A stretch of 64,000 nucleotides of DNA from the NCBI RefSeq assembly GCF_003058085.1, contig NZ_QBUD01000010.1:79674-143673 (forward strand). The letters are read 5' to 3'. This document shows, piece after piece, positions 41,464 to 50,110 of the stretch (its first letter is position 1; the number at the start of each line of letters is the position of its first letter). The DNA comes from Yoonia sediminilitoris. Lineage in GTDB: Bacteria; Pseudomonadota; Alphaproteobacteria; Rhodobacterales; Rhodobacteraceae. The notes under the pieces were generated by a model. That model worked only from the letters and a program-made list of their open reading frames with translations, was not told where the DNA came from and did not search any database. The position numbers and the translations under genes were made by a program.

Positions 41464-42702
41464 ATGACCATTTTCCCACCACTCGTTATCCCACAGACTA
41501 TCGCAGCGGGCCCCGGCCCCGGAAACACCGACGCGCGTGTTCTGGCGCGGTTTGCGGGCGCGGGCCTTGCCGACCACATGCATCCCGACGTGCTGCGCGG
41601 CATGATCGAATGTAAGCAAATGCTACGCGAAGTGATGGGAACCAAGAATGTGCACACATTCGGCGTGGCGGGCACCGGCTGGTCAGGTCTGGACGTGATG
41701 TTCAGCGCGGTGATGCCCGGCGACAAGGTCGTGATGTTCGTCAACGGCACATTCTCCGGCATTGACGGTCTGACGGTGCGGATGAAGGCCGCCACAGCCG
41801 ACGAACTGGCCGCAAACCCGATGGACCCGCAACCCGCAAGCGTCATCATCATCGATGTACCCCACGGCCAGTCGGTCACAGGCGAGATCGCGGAAAAGGC
41901 ATTGGCCGAGCACAAGCCAAAGTGGGCTGCAATGGCACATTCAGAAACCGGTTCGGGCCGCGTCAACGACATCAAGGGCTTTTCGGATGCTTGCGAAAAA
42001 CACGGGGCGATGGGTCTGGTCGATGCGGTCTCTAGTCTTGGCGTGGAAGACTTCAGCATTGATGACTACCCTGGCGTTCATGGTTGGGCCTCCTGCCCGC
42101 AAAAAGGCATTTGCTGCCTGCCACTGACCTATGCGCCGGTGTCTTTTACCGACCATTATATTGATGTGCTCAAGTCCACAGGCACACGCACATTTGTGCA
42201 TCACCCGATCATGGAAGCCCGTCATTGGGGCATCATCGACGGGAAGGACTCCGAGAAAGGCGTTTATCACCGCACCCACTCTGCCTATGCCGTCGCGGCG
42301 TTCCACGAAGCATTGCGGATTACGTTGGAACAGACGGTGGCACAGCGCGCTGCCGACTATCGGTTCCACGAAGCCGCTCTGCGTGATGCGCTCAGCGCGA
42401 TGGGATGCGAGATTACATCGAACATGACGTCGCTGGTGGTTCTGAACCTGCCCGCCGAACTGGCCGGTCGTGAAATGGAATTGGTGCAGCATTGCCGCGC
42501 ACAGAACTTTGGCATCTGGCCCACTCTGTCAGAACCCGTTCAGGTTCGCATCGGCATCCTGAACCTGCTGACCCAGTCTGCGATCACCGACATCGTCACG
42601 CGCTTTGCCCAGGCGATGCGTGATTTGGGCGCAACCGTCGATCAGGAGGCCGTCGAGGCAGCACTTGATCGCCATTATGGCCGGGCTATCGCCGCAGAGT
42701 AA
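41464..42702 (+). CDS. sga: Serine-glyoxylate aminotransferase
   Basis: A 412-residue class V PLP enzyme that converts serine plus glyoxylate to hydroxypyruvate plus glycine in the serine cycle. It shows [15 protein letters not shown] at the N-terminus, [15 protein letters not shown], the [11 protein letters not shown] segment and the PLP Lys in [12 protein letters not shown]. The start follows GCGGAGGAACACC. It is the first gene of a plus-strand operon with mtkA, mtkB, hprA and glyA. The preceding 200 bases contain the repeated half-site array. Confidence 0.93.
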   Translation: MTIFPPLVIPQTIAAGPGPGNTDARVLARFAGAGLADHMHPDVLRGMIECKQMLREVMGTKNVHTFGVAGTGWSGLDVMFSAVMPGDKVVMFVNGTFSGIDGLTVRMKAATADELAANPMDPQPASVIIIDVPHGQSVTGEIAEKALAEHKPKWAAMAHSETGSGRVNDIKGFSDACEKHGAMGLVDAVSSLGVEDFSIDDYPGVHGWASCPQKGICCLPLTYAPVSFTDHYIDVLKSTGTRTFVHHPIMEARHWGIIDGKDSEKGVYHRTHSAYAVAAFHEALRITLEQTVAQRAADYRFHEAALRDALSAMGCEITSNMTSLVVLNLPAELAGREMELVQHCRAQNFGIWPTLSEPVQVRIGILNLLTQSAITDIVTRFAQAMRDLGATVDQEAVEAALDRHYGRAIAAE

Positions 42703-42742
42703 GCCCCAGAGAAACGACCATCTGTTTCTGGGAGGAGACCAA

Positions 42743-43942
42743 ATGGACATTCATGAATATCAAGCCAAGGAAGTTCTTGCGAATTTTGGCGTCGCAGTAC
42801 CCGAAGGCGCGCTTGCCTACAGTCCCGAGCAGGCCGCTTATCGCGCCCGCGAATTGGGTGGCGAACGCTGGGTCGTCAAAGCGCAAATCCACGCAGGCGG
42901 TCGTGGCAAGGCCGGCGGCGTCAAAGTTTGCAGCAGCGATGCCGAAATTCAGGCCGCAAGCGAGGACATGTTTGGCCGCAAGATGGTGACTCACCAGACC
43001 GGCCCTGAAGGCAAAGGCATCTACCGCGTATACGTTGAGGCAGCGGTGCCAATTGATCGCGAGATTTATCTGGGTTTCGTGCTGGACCGCACATCGCAGC
43101 GGGTGATGATCGTGGCCAGCGCCGAGGGTGGAATGGAGATCGAAGATATCTCAGCCGAGAAGCCGGACAGCATCGTGCGGGCAACTGTCGAACCTGCCGT
43201 CGGTTTGCGTGAATTCCAGTGTCGCCAGATCGCCTTCAAACTGGGGGTTGATGCAGCGCTTGTGCAGCAGATGGTGCGCACGTTGCAGGGATGTTACCGC
43301 GCCTTTACCGAGCTTGACGCAACAATGGTCGAGATCAATCCGCTGGTGATCACAACAGACAATCGCGTCATCGCACTAGATGCAAAAATGACCTTTGATG
43401 ACAACGCCTTGTTCCGTCATCCTCAAGTATCAGAGCTGCGCGACAAATCGCAGGAGGATCCCCGCGAAAGCCGCGCTGCTGACCGTGGCCTGAACTATGT
43501 GGGTCTTGATGGCAACATCGGCTGCATCGTCAATGGCGCCGGTCTGGCGATGGCCACGATGGATACCGTCAAGCTGGCGGGGGGTGAGCCTGCCAATTTC
43601 CTTGATATAGGCGGCGGGGCGACTCCGGAACGGGTTGCGAAGGCGTTTCGCCTCGTGCTGTCGGACAAAAGCGTGCAGGCGATCCTTGTGAACATCTTTG
43701 CAGGCATCAACCGCTGTGACTGGGTCGCCGAAGGGGTTGTACAGGCGATGAAGGAAGTCGGTGTAGAAGTGCCGGTGATCGTCCGTCTTGCAGGCACAAA
43801 TGTCGAAGCGGGACAAAAGATTCTGGCGCAATCCGGCCTGCCCATCATCCGCGCATCAACATTGAACGAAGCCGCCGAACGTGCTGTCGGCGCTTGGAAA
43901 AATGACCTCTCTCAAGGCACAAAAATGAGGGCCGCATCATGA
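42743..43942 (+). CDS. mtkA: Malate-CoA ligase (malate thiokinase) beta subunit
   Basis: A 399-residue ATP-grasp subunit related to succinyl-CoA synthetase beta (SucC). [17 protein letters not shown] is the family N-terminus. [13 protein letters not shown] binds the nucleotide, [10 protein letters not shown] and [10 protein letters not shown] are the grasp-core marks, and [15 protein letters not shown] and [16 protein letters not shown] belong to the C-terminal domain. With MtkB it makes malyl-CoA from malate, CoA and ATP. Serine-cycle neighbours favour malate over succinate as substrate. The start follows GGGAGGAGACCAA; the longer open frame (from 42605) overlaps sga and is not used. Confidence 0.9.
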   Translation: MDIHEYQAKEVLANFGVAVPEGALAYSPEQAAYRARELGGERWVVKAQIHAGGRGKAGGVKVCSSDAEIQAASEDMFGRKMVTHQTGPEGKGIYRVYVEAAVPIDREIYLGFVLDRTSQRVMIVASAEGGMEIEDISAEKPDSIVRATVEPAVGLREFQCRQIAFKLGVDAALVQQMVRTLQGCYRAFTELDATMVEINPLVITTDNRVIALDAKMTFDDNALFRHPQVSELRDKSQEDPRESRAADRGLNYVGLDGNIGCIVNGAGLAMATMDTVKLAGGEPANFLDIGGGATPERVAKAFRLVLSDKSVQAILVNIFAGINRCDWVAEGVVQAMKEVGVEVPVIVRLAGTNVEAGQKILAQSGLPIIRASTLNEAAERAVGAWKNDLSQGTKMRAAS

Positions 43943-44826
43943 GCATTCTTCTTGACCGCGACACGCGCGTTATCGTGCAAGGCATCACCGGAAAAATGGC
44001 CCGCTTTCATACGAAAGACATGATCAAATATGGCACGAAGGTCGTCGGCGGCGTTGTCCCCGGCAAAGGCGGCGAAACCGTTGAAGGTGTCCCGGTCTTT
44101 AACACGGTCGAGGACGCAGTGAACGCCACCGATGCCGAGGCATCGCTGGTATTCGTCCCGCCCCCCTTTGCTGCGGACGGCATCATGGAGGCCGCGGATG
44201 CAGGCATTCGGTATTGTGTCTGCATCACCGATGGCATCCCGGCGCAGGACATGATCCGCGTGAAACGCTACATGTACCGCTATCCCAAGGAACGCCGGAT
44301 GGTGCTGACCGGGCCGAACTGTGCGGGCACCATCAGCCCCGGCAAGGCGCTGTTGGGCATCATGCCCAGCCATATCTATCTGCAAGGGCACGTCGGCATT
44401 GTCGGGCGTTCCGGCACCTTGGGTTACGAGGCCGCGGCGCAACTGAAAGAACGCGGCATTGGTGTGTCCACATCCGTGGGCATTGGCGGCGATCCGATCA
44501 ACGGGTCATCCTTCCGCGATATTCTTGAACGGTTCGAACAGGACGACGACACCCACATCATCGCCATGATCGGTGAAATCGGCGGCCCGCAAGAGGCAGA
44601 AGCCGCGGACTATATCCGCGACCACATCACAAAGCCGGTCGTGGCTTATGTGGCCGGCCTGACTGCGCCAAAGGGGCGCACGATGGGCCACGCAGGCGCG
44701 ATCATTTCAGCCTTCGGCGAAAGCGCATCAGAAAAGGTGGAGATCCTGTCCGCCGCTGGTGTGACTGTCGCCGAAAACCCCGCACAGATTGGCAAAACAA
44801 TCGCTAACGCGATGGAGGCGGCATAA
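43939..44826 (+). CDS. mtkB: Malate-CoA ligase (malate thiokinase) alpha subunit
   Basis: A 295-residue SucD-like subunit. The CoA-binding Rossmann domain has [15 protein letters not shown] and [11 protein letters not shown]. The phospho-His region is [17 protein letters not shown], and [13 protein letters not shown] and [10 protein letters not shown] are typical. It pairs with MtkA, whose stop overlaps its ATG (ATGA), which supports equal synthesis. The following hydroxypyruvate reductase gene overlaps its stop in the same way. Confidence 0.92.
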   Translation: MSILLDRDTRVIVQGITGKMARFHTKDMIKYGTKVVGGVVPGKGGETVEGVPVFNTVEDAVNATDAEASLVFVPPPFAADGIMEAADAGIRYCVCITDGIPAQDMIRVKRYMYRYPKERRMVLTGPNCAGTISPGKALLGIMPSHIYLQGHVGIVGRSGTLGYEAAAQLKERGIGVSTSVGIGGDPINGSSFRDILERFEQDDDTHIIAMIGEIGGPQEAEAADYIRDHITKPVVAYVAGLTAPKGRTMGHAGAIISAFGESASEKVEILSAAGVTVAENPAQIGKTIANAMEAA

Positions 44827-45797
44827 TGGTCAAACCAAGCGTTTTCGTCACCCGCCGCTGGCCTGCTGCCGTCGAGGCGGAACTGGCCAAGTCGTACAAC
44901 ACAACTTTCAACACTGACGATCAGCCTCTTGCACCATGCCAGATTCGCGAGGCCGTCAAACGTTACGACGCGGTTCTGCCAACCGTGACTGACAAACTGA
45001 CCGCAGAGGCGCTGGACGCACCGAAGGTGCAAACCAAATTGCTTGCCAACTACGGCGTCGGCTTCAGCCATATTGACACGGGACGGGCGTCGGATCTGGG
45101 GATCACCATTACCAACACGCCCGATGTCCTGTCGGAATGCACCGCTGATCTTGCCATGACGCTGATGCTGATGGTGGCCCGCCGCGCAGGCGAAGGTGAA
45201 CGCGAGTTGCGCGAAGGGGCATGGACCGGCTGGCGGCCAACGCATCTTGTTGGAACCAAAGTGTCGGGCAAGACGCTGGGTATTGTCGGCTTTGGCCGGA
45301 TCGGACAGGAAATGGCCAAACGGGCGCATTTCGGTTTCGGGATGAAAATTCTGGTGCAAAACCGCAGCCCCGTGCGGCAGGATATCCTTGATCGTTACAA
45401 TGCAGTGCAGATGCCAACACTGGAGGATTTGCTGCCGGAAAGTGACTTTGTGTCGTTGCACTGCCCCGGCGGTCCGGCAAACCGCAACTTGATGAACAAC
45501 GCGCGGTTTGATCTGATGAAGCCGGATGCGTTTTTGATTAATACCGCCCGGGGCGAGGTCGTGGACGAAATGGCGCTGGCCCAATCGCTGATGTTCGAAA
45601 CCATTGGCGGTGCAGCACTTGATGTCTTCGACGGTGAACCCCGGATTAATCCGACATTGGCGCAATGCGATAATCTGGTGATGCTGCCCCATCTGGGCAG
45701 CGCCACCCGCGAAGCGCGCGAAGCGATGGGCTTTCGCGTCCTCGACAACCTCAACGATTTTTTCGCAGGTCGCGCGCCGCGCGACCGCGTCGCCTAG
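44826..45797 (+). CDS. hprA: Hydroxypyruvate reductase / D-glycerate dehydrogenase
   Basis: A 323-residue D-2-hydroxyacid dehydrogenase that reduces hydroxypyruvate to D-glycerate in the serine cycle. The NAD-binding motif is [13 protein letters not shown]. Catalytic residues are Arg in [11 protein letters not shown], Glu in [11 protein letters not shown] and His in [10 protein letters not shown]. The start overlaps the mtkB stop (TAATG). No glycerate kinase or PEP carboxylase gene lies in this window, so the cycle is completed elsewhere. Confidence 0.9.
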   Translation: MVKPSVFVTRRWPAAVEAELAKSYNTTFNTDDQPLAPCQIREAVKRYDAVLPTVTDKLTAEALDAPKVQTKLLANYGVGFSHIDTGRASDLGITITNTPDVLSECTADLAMTLMLMVARRAGEGERELREGAWTGWRPTHLVGTKVSGKTLGIVGFGRIGQEMAKRAHFGFGMKILVQNRSPVRQDILDRYNAVQMPTLEDLLPESDFVSLHCPGGPANRNLMNNARFDLMKPDAFLINTARGEVVDEMALAQSLMFETIGGAALDVFDGEPRINPTLAQCDNLVMLPHLGSATREAREAMGFRVLDNLNDFFAGRAPRDRVA

Positions 45798-45814
45798 AAT
45801 TCAGGAGTAAAACC

Positions 45815-47110
45815 ATGAACGTCACCTACAAAGATAACGGATTTTTCACCCGCTCGCTGGCAGAGACTGACAAGGAGGTGTTCAGCGCGATCACATCCGA
45901 ACTTGGCCGCCAGCGCGAAGAGATCGAACTGATTGCATCGGAAAACATCGTCTCTGCCGCCGTCATGGAAGCCCAGGGCAGCGTGATGACCAACAAATAT
46001 GCCGAAGGCTATCCCGGTCGCCGCTATTATGGCGGCTGCCAATATGTTGATATCGCTGAAAATCTGGCGATTGATCGCGCCAAGGAACTGTTTGGCTGTG
46101 AATTTGCCAACGTGCAGCCCAATTCCGGCTCGCAGGCCAATCAGGGGGTGTTTCAGGCGCTGCTGCAGCCCGGTGACACCATCCTTGGCATGTCGCTGGA
46201 TGCAGGCGGCCACCTGACCCATGGGGCCAAACCCAACCAGTCGGGCAAATGGTTCAATCCGGTGCAATACGGTGTGCGCAAGGACACGCTGGATGTGGAC
46301 TATGACCAACTCGAAGCGTTGGCGCTTGAACATAAACCCAAGATGATCATCGCGGGCGGCTCGGCCATCCCGCGCCAGTTGGATTTCGCCCGTTTCCGCG
46401 CCATCGCAGACAAGGTGGGCGCCTATCTGCTGGCCGACATCGCCCATTTCGCGGGACTTGTCGCCACGGGTCACTACCCCTCGCCCTTTCCACATGTGCA
46501 TGTGGCCACAACGACGACACACAAAACCCTGCGCGGCCCGCGCGGCGGCATGATCCTGACCAATGACGAAGCGATGGCCAAGAAGTTCAACTCCGCCATT
46601 TTCCCCGGCATTCAAGGCGGTCCGCTGATGCATGTGATCGCGGGCAAGGCTGTTGCGTTTGGTGAAGCGCTCGACCCAAGCTTCAAGGACTATCAGGCGC
46701 AGGTTATCAAGAATGCCCAAGCCATGGCAGATCAACTGATCAAAGGCGGGTTGGACATTGTGACCGGCGGCACGGATACGCACCTGATGCTGGTCGATCT
46801 GCGGCCAAAGGGTGTCAAAGGCAATACCGCGGAACAGGCTTTGGGGCGCGCGCATATCACCTGCAATAAAAACGGCATCCCCTTTGATGATGAAAAACCG
46901 ATGATCACATCCGGCCTGCGTCTGGGATCGCCCGCAGGAACGACGCGCGGTTTCTGCGAGCCTGAATTCCGGCAGATCGCTGACTGGATCGTGGAAGTGA
47001 CCGAGGGGCTTGCCACGCATGGCCCCGAAAACAACGCGGCTGTCGAAGAAAAGGTAAAGGCCGAAGTGCTGGCTCTCTGCGCACGCTTCCCGATCTACGA
47101 ATTGCTCTGA
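45815..47110 (+). CDS. glyA: Serine hydroxymethyltransferase
   Basis: A 431-residue PLP enzyme that interconverts glycine plus methylene-tetrahydrofolate and serine, the entry point of C1 units into the serine cycle. Marks are [12 protein letters not shown], the [14 protein letters not shown] segment, [12 protein letters not shown], the PLP Lys in [14 protein letters not shown] and [15 protein letters not shown]. It starts 17 bases after hprA and ends the operon at a hairpin. This may be a second, C1-specialised copy beside a housekeeping glyA elsewhere. Confidence 0.95.
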   Translation: MNVTYKDNGFFTRSLAETDKEVFSAITSELGRQREEIELIASENIVSAAVMEAQGSVMTNKYAEGYPGRRYYGGCQYVDIAENLAIDRAKELFGCEFANVQPNSGSQANQGVFQALLQPGDTILGMSLDAGGHLTHGAKPNQSGKWFNPVQYGVRKDTLDVDYDQLEALALEHKPKMIIAGGSAIPRQLDFARFRAIADKVGAYLLADIAHFAGLVATGHYPSPFPHVHVATTTTHKTLRGPRGGMILTNDEAMAKKFNSAIFPGIQGGPLMHVIAGKAVAFGEALDPSFKDYQAQVIKNAQAMADQLIKGGLDIVTGGTDTHLMLVDLRPKGVKGNTAEQALGRAHITCNKNGIPFDDEKPMITSGLRLGSPAGTTRGFCEPEFRQIADWIVEVTEGLATHGPENNAAVEEKVKAEVLALCARFPIYELL

Positions 47111-47125
47111 TCGAACCAGAGAGAA

Positions 47126-47158
47126 GGGAAAAGCTGCCTTTGATGCGCAGCTTTTCCC
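47126..47158 (+). terminator. Hairpin terminator after glyA
   Basis: GGGAAAAGCTGC and GCAGCTTTTCCC form a perfect 12-bp stem (47126-47137 with 47147-47158). No long T-run follows, but the position 16 bases after the last gene of the serine-cycle operon makes a terminator likely. Confidence 0.7.
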
Positions 47159-47206
47159 CAAAGGCCGACCAGCATTCATGGCGGAAATCAAGACAATGAT
47201 AGGAAA

Positions 47207-47220
47207 TGGCGGAGGCTCAG
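47207..47220. repeat. Candidate attachment site: copy of tRNA-Ser 3' end
   Basis: TGGCGGAGGCTCAG is identical to 53567-53580, which is the complement of the 3' end (CCA, discriminator, acceptor and start of the T-arm) of the tRNA-Ser gene. It lies 162 bases before an integrase pseudogene. It is in direct orientation with the tRNA copy, as expected for an att core flanking an integrated element. Confidence 0.6.
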
Positions 47221-47381
47221 AAAGCGCAAGAGCGTCGTCGTCTGCCGTCAATCGAATCGCATTAAGGATTGGAATTCATATAATTTATTGGCCGTTTGCC
47301 CCTGCCGCCCCGAGGTGGCACTGAAACAGGCCAGTGCGGTTTTGTACCCTCGCGTTGCACCACAAACTGAGGGGCTATGCC

Positions 47382-47889
47382 ATGTTAACAGTCAAACAAA
47401 TCGAAGCGGCACGCTACGGCGTCTCGCCGGTGCGGCTGTCCGACGGCAATAGTCTTTATGTCCGGCTGAACAAGGGCGGCGGCAAGAGGTTTCAGTTGCG
47501 TCTGACCGAGGGCACCCGAACCCGATGGGTCACCCTGGGGCGCTATCCTGAATTGCACCTACGCGATCCGCGGGTTCAAGCGGTCCTCACAAAAACAGGG
47601 TACGGTAGCGCGGACAAGCCCTCGCCCACCTACCCCCCCACCCGTCTGCGGATTTTCCGGAACACTCAGACGTCTTGGCCACATTCCGTGACTTGCAAAG
47701 GTCTGGTTCGACCGCAAGAAAAAGGGCCTGTCAAACGGCAAGCACATCAATCAGAATTGTTCGACACTCAAAACATATGTCTTTCCACACTTAGTAAGCT
47801 GCAGCTGGATGAGATCCGCTAGGCGAGCCGACAACTTCCTCAATGCACTCAAGCTCATATCGATCCGAGTCTGGCTTGCCGATCGATGA
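47382..47889 (+). pseudogene. P4-type tyrosine integrase, decayed
   Basis: The N-terminal arm-binding (DUF4102) domain is clear: MLTVKQIEAARYG, LSDGNSLYVRLNKGGGKRF and RWVTLGRYPELHLRD. After about residue 65 the frame is lost. In another frame the core-binding domain continues as KVWFDRKKKGLSNGKHI and CSTLKTYVFPHL; it then returns to the first frame as SKLQLDEIR and shifts again to ADNFLNALK. At least three frame changes are needed and the catalytic C-terminal domain is absent. It lies next to the candidate att copy, so it is probably the dead integrase of the island that ends at tRNA-Ser. Confidence 0.75.
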
Positions 47890-48201
47890 GTCCGCACCCT
47901 AGCTCTCCGGGGGCGGCGCAGCGCACCATCGCCTCGCGTCCGGAAGGCTGGCAGTGGGCGCCGGGCCAATCGCTTTCCGCCCTGCCGCCGTCGCGGGGGC
48001 TGCGGCGCCACGGTCTCGCGGGTCGGGCGCTGGTCGGGCCGGGCGCAGGACTTGCGCGCGGATCTCCGCCCCGGCGAGGGGCTGGTCCCCGCCCATCAAA
48101 CCGGCACCGTTGCGCGGCGCACGGGGCTCCGCTAGTATTCTACGAGACTTTGCGGCCCGAGACGATCGGCGTCCGGGTACCGGGTCTTAGGGAGGACGCA
48201 C
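47890..48201. other. Very GC-rich stretch without a supported gene
   Basis: About 310 bases with much higher GC than the surroundings. Long open frames on both strands result from the composition and show no recognisable protein. It precedes the OsmC gene and probably arrived with it. Confidence 0.5.
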
Positions 48202-48726
48202 ATGACAGAGACGACCACAGCACCGGGACTAAACAACGTCGAGATCGGCCGGGTCATCAGCTTGGCCGAGAAGATCAGCAGCGAGCCGCATGTCGCGGCC
48301 ACGACTTGGCGCGCCGAGGTCCGCTGGGACAGCGGGTTCCGCTCATCCGCCCGGGTCCGCGATTTCGACCCCGCACACTCGGACGAGCCCGAGCAGCTTG
48401 GCGGGACGAACACGGGCCCGAACCCGGTCGAGCAGCTTCTCGCCGCGCTTGGCAACTGCCTCGCCGTCGGCTACGCCGCCAACGCGACCGCGGCCGGGAT
48501 CGAGATCCGCGACATGACGATCGACGTCGAGGGCGACCTCGACCTACACACCTTCCTCGGGCTGCGCGAGGGGCATGCAGGGTTCAGCGGCATCAAGGTG
48601 CGCGTAAACCTCGACAGCGAGGCCGACGCAGAGGCGCTGCGCCTCCTGCACGAGAAGGTCATCGGCTCCTCGCCGGTCGGCCACACCCTGAGTCGGGCCA
48701 TCCCGCTCGACATCGCCCTGGCCTGA
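48202..48726 (+). CDS. OsmC/Ohr-family protein
   Basis: A 174-residue member of the OsmC peroxiredoxin-like family. The first catalytic Cys lies in LGNCLAVGYAANA after GPNPVEQLLAAL. The usual second Cys position (C-PV) reads SSPVGHTLSRAIP, so the resolving Cys is Ser and classical organic-peroxide reduction is doubtful. The start follows GGGAGGACGCAC. Codon use is strongly biased to G/C third positions (GAG, GAC, GTC), unlike the neighbouring genes, which suggests transfer from a higher-GC donor. It sits inside the island between integrase debris and an IS110-like remnant. Confidence 0.85.
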   Translation: MTETTTAPGLNNVEIGRVISLAEKISSEPHVAATTWRAEVRWDSGFRSSARVRDFDPAHSDEPEQLGGTNTGPNPVEQLLAALGNCLAVGYAANATAAGIEIRDMTIDVEGDLDLHTFLGLREGHAGFSGIKVRVNLDSEADAEALRLLHEKVIGSSPVGHTLSRAIPLDIALA

Positions 48727-48743
48727 CGGGCCCCGCCCATAAA

Positions 48744-48773
48744 GGTCTCCTCTACGGCGCCGCGGAGGAGACC
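48744..48773 (+). terminator. Hairpin after the OsmC gene
   Basis: GGTCTCCTC and GAGGAGACC form a perfect 9-bp stem with a 12-base loop, 18 bases after the OsmC stop. No T-run follows, so it is only a probable terminator. Confidence 0.5.
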
Positions 48774-48816
48774 GAGCGGCGATGCGCTAAATCCGCTTCT
48801 CTACTTGGGTGTCTAC

Positions 48817-48860
48817 AGCGTTTCGCGAAAAACCTGATCCACAGCTTTTCGGGAAACGCT
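48817..48860. repeat. RIME/REP-like intergenic palindrome
   Basis: AGCGTTTCGCGAAAA (48817-48831) and TTTTCGGGAAACGCT (48846-48860) are inverted with 14 of 15 matches around a 14-base loop. The layout resembles the palindromic RIME-type elements that are abundant between genes in Rhizobiales, which supports a foreign origin for this piece. Confidence 0.55.
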
Positions 48861-49038
48861 TTAGGTCAAGCTCGTTTTCCTTCTTTTCAGTAATCAAGGA
48901 TCGGTTGTGGAGAGCCCTGCTTCCGGTGCGCTTCGCGTTGCGCAGCAGACATTCTCGTCTTCATCCACAGGCCTCGTCCGGAATGGACGATCCCGTCAGG
49001 TTGAGTAGGTAGCTTCTGGGTCATGTCGTGCCTCCTAC

Positions 49039-49158
49039 CTATTCCTGGCGGAATTCACTGCCGTCGATCCACATATGGTGAAGCAGGACGGCAAGCTTGC
49101 GGGCGACGGCAAAGACCGGGTCACCCATGGCGCCCTTGATGCCCCACGGCGCAATCAG
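49039..49158 (-). pseudogene. C-terminal remnant of an IS110-like transposase
   Basis: On the minus strand, LIAPWGIKGAMGDPVFAVA then RKLAVLLHHMWIDGSEF ends at a stop at 49039-49041. The ARKLAV-LH-MW-DG-EF pattern is typical of the end of IS110/IS116 transposases. Upstream codons do not continue as a transposase, so only about 40 residues remain. Confidence 0.6.
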
Positions 49159-49652
49159 CGCGGACAGTCTCATCGCGCCGTTCGAAGCGCATGATGTCGG
49201 GGTCCTGGGCGATCAGTTCCTCAAGGAAAGCCCAATGCGGGGCCAGCTTTCCCCTGCCGCGTGGGGGGCCAGCGGTGCGGGGTCAGGGATGGAAAAACTT
49301 TTGCGATAAGGTATCAGACAACTTCCGCGTCATAACCCACGAGAGCTTTCGGGTCATGGAGTAGAAGCGGTACAGCTCAACGTTCTCAAGTAGGACGCGT
49401 TGCCCAACCAACTATCAAATTTGTAAATGGCTCCGCGATCTACAACGCGCTCCTCCCAGACCACGGAGATAGCGGAGCCTAGCAGTGATACAGATAAACA
49501 CTGCGGGTCTGCTACCTAACAAGAGCTCTCAAAGAATACAAAGCTTAATATTTGTGCTCAAAAAACTGGCAACCGCTGCCTTGCAAAAAATGCAATGCAG
49601 CAATGCAGCATTGGCAATTGAAAAACTTGGAGCCCGCGCTCAATTGAACTTC
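49159..49652. other. Gene-poor AT-rich stretch of the island
   Basis: About 490 bases with no protein-coding gene that I can support. Base composition falls sharply after about 49320. A frame at 49485-49775 runs into the small-RNA hairpins below and has no recognisable product. The upstream part probably holds the promoter of those RNAs, perhaps with a short leader peptide. Confidence 0.5.
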
Positions 49653-49688
49653 AACGCGGGTCCAAACCTCCTCCCTTGGATCAACGTT
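49653..49688 (+). ncRNA. CcsR-like sRNA hairpin 1 (CCTCCTCCC loop)
   Basis: AACG/CGTT closes a hairpin with inner stem GGTCCAA/TTGGATC, and the loop carries CCTCCTCCC at 49667-49675. In Rhodobacter sphaeroides, tandem CcsR RNAs with this anti-Shine-Dalgarno loop motif respond to oxidative and heat stress. Three such units here repeat every 43 bases. Confidence 0.7.
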
Positions 49689-49695
49689 AATCTTA

Positions 49696-49731
49696 AGCGC
49701 GGGCCCAAACCTCCTCCCTTGGGTCAACGCT
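49696..49731 (+). ncRNA. CcsR-like sRNA hairpin 2 (CCTCCTCCC loop)
   Basis: AGCG/CGCT closes the hairpin and the inner stem is GGCCCAA/TTGGGTC. Compared with unit 1, both sides of one stem pair changed together (T-A to C-G), which supports selection on structure. The loop motif lies at 49710-49718. Confidence 0.7.
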
Positions 49732-49740
49732 ACGACACAT

Positions 49741-49772
49741 CGCTGGTTCAAACCTCCTCCCTTGGATCAGCG
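49741..49772 (+). ncRNA. CcsR-like sRNA hairpin 3 (CCTCCTCCC loop)
   Basis: CGCT/AGCG closes the hairpin and the inner stem GGTTCAA/TTGGATC uses G-U pairs. The loop motif lies at 49753-49761, again 43 bases after the previous copy. Confidence 0.68.
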
Positions 49773-49781
49773 TAGAGTTTT

Positions 49782-49823
49782 GGCGGCGCACCACTTCCTC
49801 CCGGTGCGTCGCCTTTCTATTTT
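49782..49823 (+). terminator. Terminator of the sRNA array, itself with a TTCCTCCC loop
   Basis: GGCGGCGCACC (49782-49792) and GGTGCGTCGCC (49803-49813) pair with one G-U and are followed by TTTCTATTTT. The loop is ACTTCCTCCC, so the terminator hairpin may be a fourth member of the array, as four CcsR units are known in Rhodobacter. Confidence 0.8.
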
Positions 49824-50068
49824 CATCAAGTCTCAGCTACTAATCACGTCTTAACTGCTATTTTGCAGAGCTGAGCACCTAGAAAACGTGAGCCAGTAAT
49901 CACGCAGTTCGTATTACTGCCGTTCAACCAGCGCTACGCTGGTGCTTTCGCATCGCGATTATTTATAAAGTCCGGATCATTTTAGCATTGATCGTCTAAA
50001 GGTGGATCTTGCCCTTGGTTGGCAAACTGACACTTGGCGTTGCATAAGAAACAAGTTACCAACGACGC

Positions 50069-50103
50069 TCCGGTCGCAGCCTACCCGGATAACAAAACAA
50101 GGG
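50069..50103 (+). promoter_or_regulatory. PreQ1-I riboswitch in front of queCDEF
   Basis: P1 is TCCGG (50069-50073) with CCGGA (50085-50089). The loop begins TCGCAG, as in the well-studied Thermoanaerobacter preQ1-I aptamer, and the A-rich tail TAACAAAACAAGGG (50090-50103) follows. Loop CC bases can pair with the GG at the end of the tail, which is also the Shine-Dalgarno sequence 7 bases before the queC ATG. PreQ1 binding should therefore hide the ribosome site and lower queCDEF translation. Confidence 0.85.
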
Positions 50104-50110
50104 TTATAAA

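Noticed and set aside
48202..48726. Annotation as a fully functional organic hydroperoxide reductase
   Set aside because: The second catalytic Cys is replaced by Ser, so only family membership is claimed.
47886..48893. A 335-codon plus-strand open frame across the GC-rich segment
   Set aside because: It is rich in Arg, Pro and Gly, matches nothing, overlaps the well-supported OsmC gene in another frame and results from high GC content.
49653..49772. The three regular repeats as a CRISPR array
   Set aside because: The 43-base period has almost no spacer, the repeats form covarying hairpins, and no cas genes are present.
49485..49775. A 96-codon frame covering the AT-rich stretch and the RNA hairpins
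   Set aside because: Its second half is the 43-base RNA repeat read as protein, and no ribosome-binding site is present.
49897..49935. Hairpin ACCAGCG-CTA-CGCTGGT near 49928 as a riboswitch element
   Set aside because: It is a simple 7-bp hairpin about 130 bases before the preQ1 aptamer, without conserved features of a known riboswitch.
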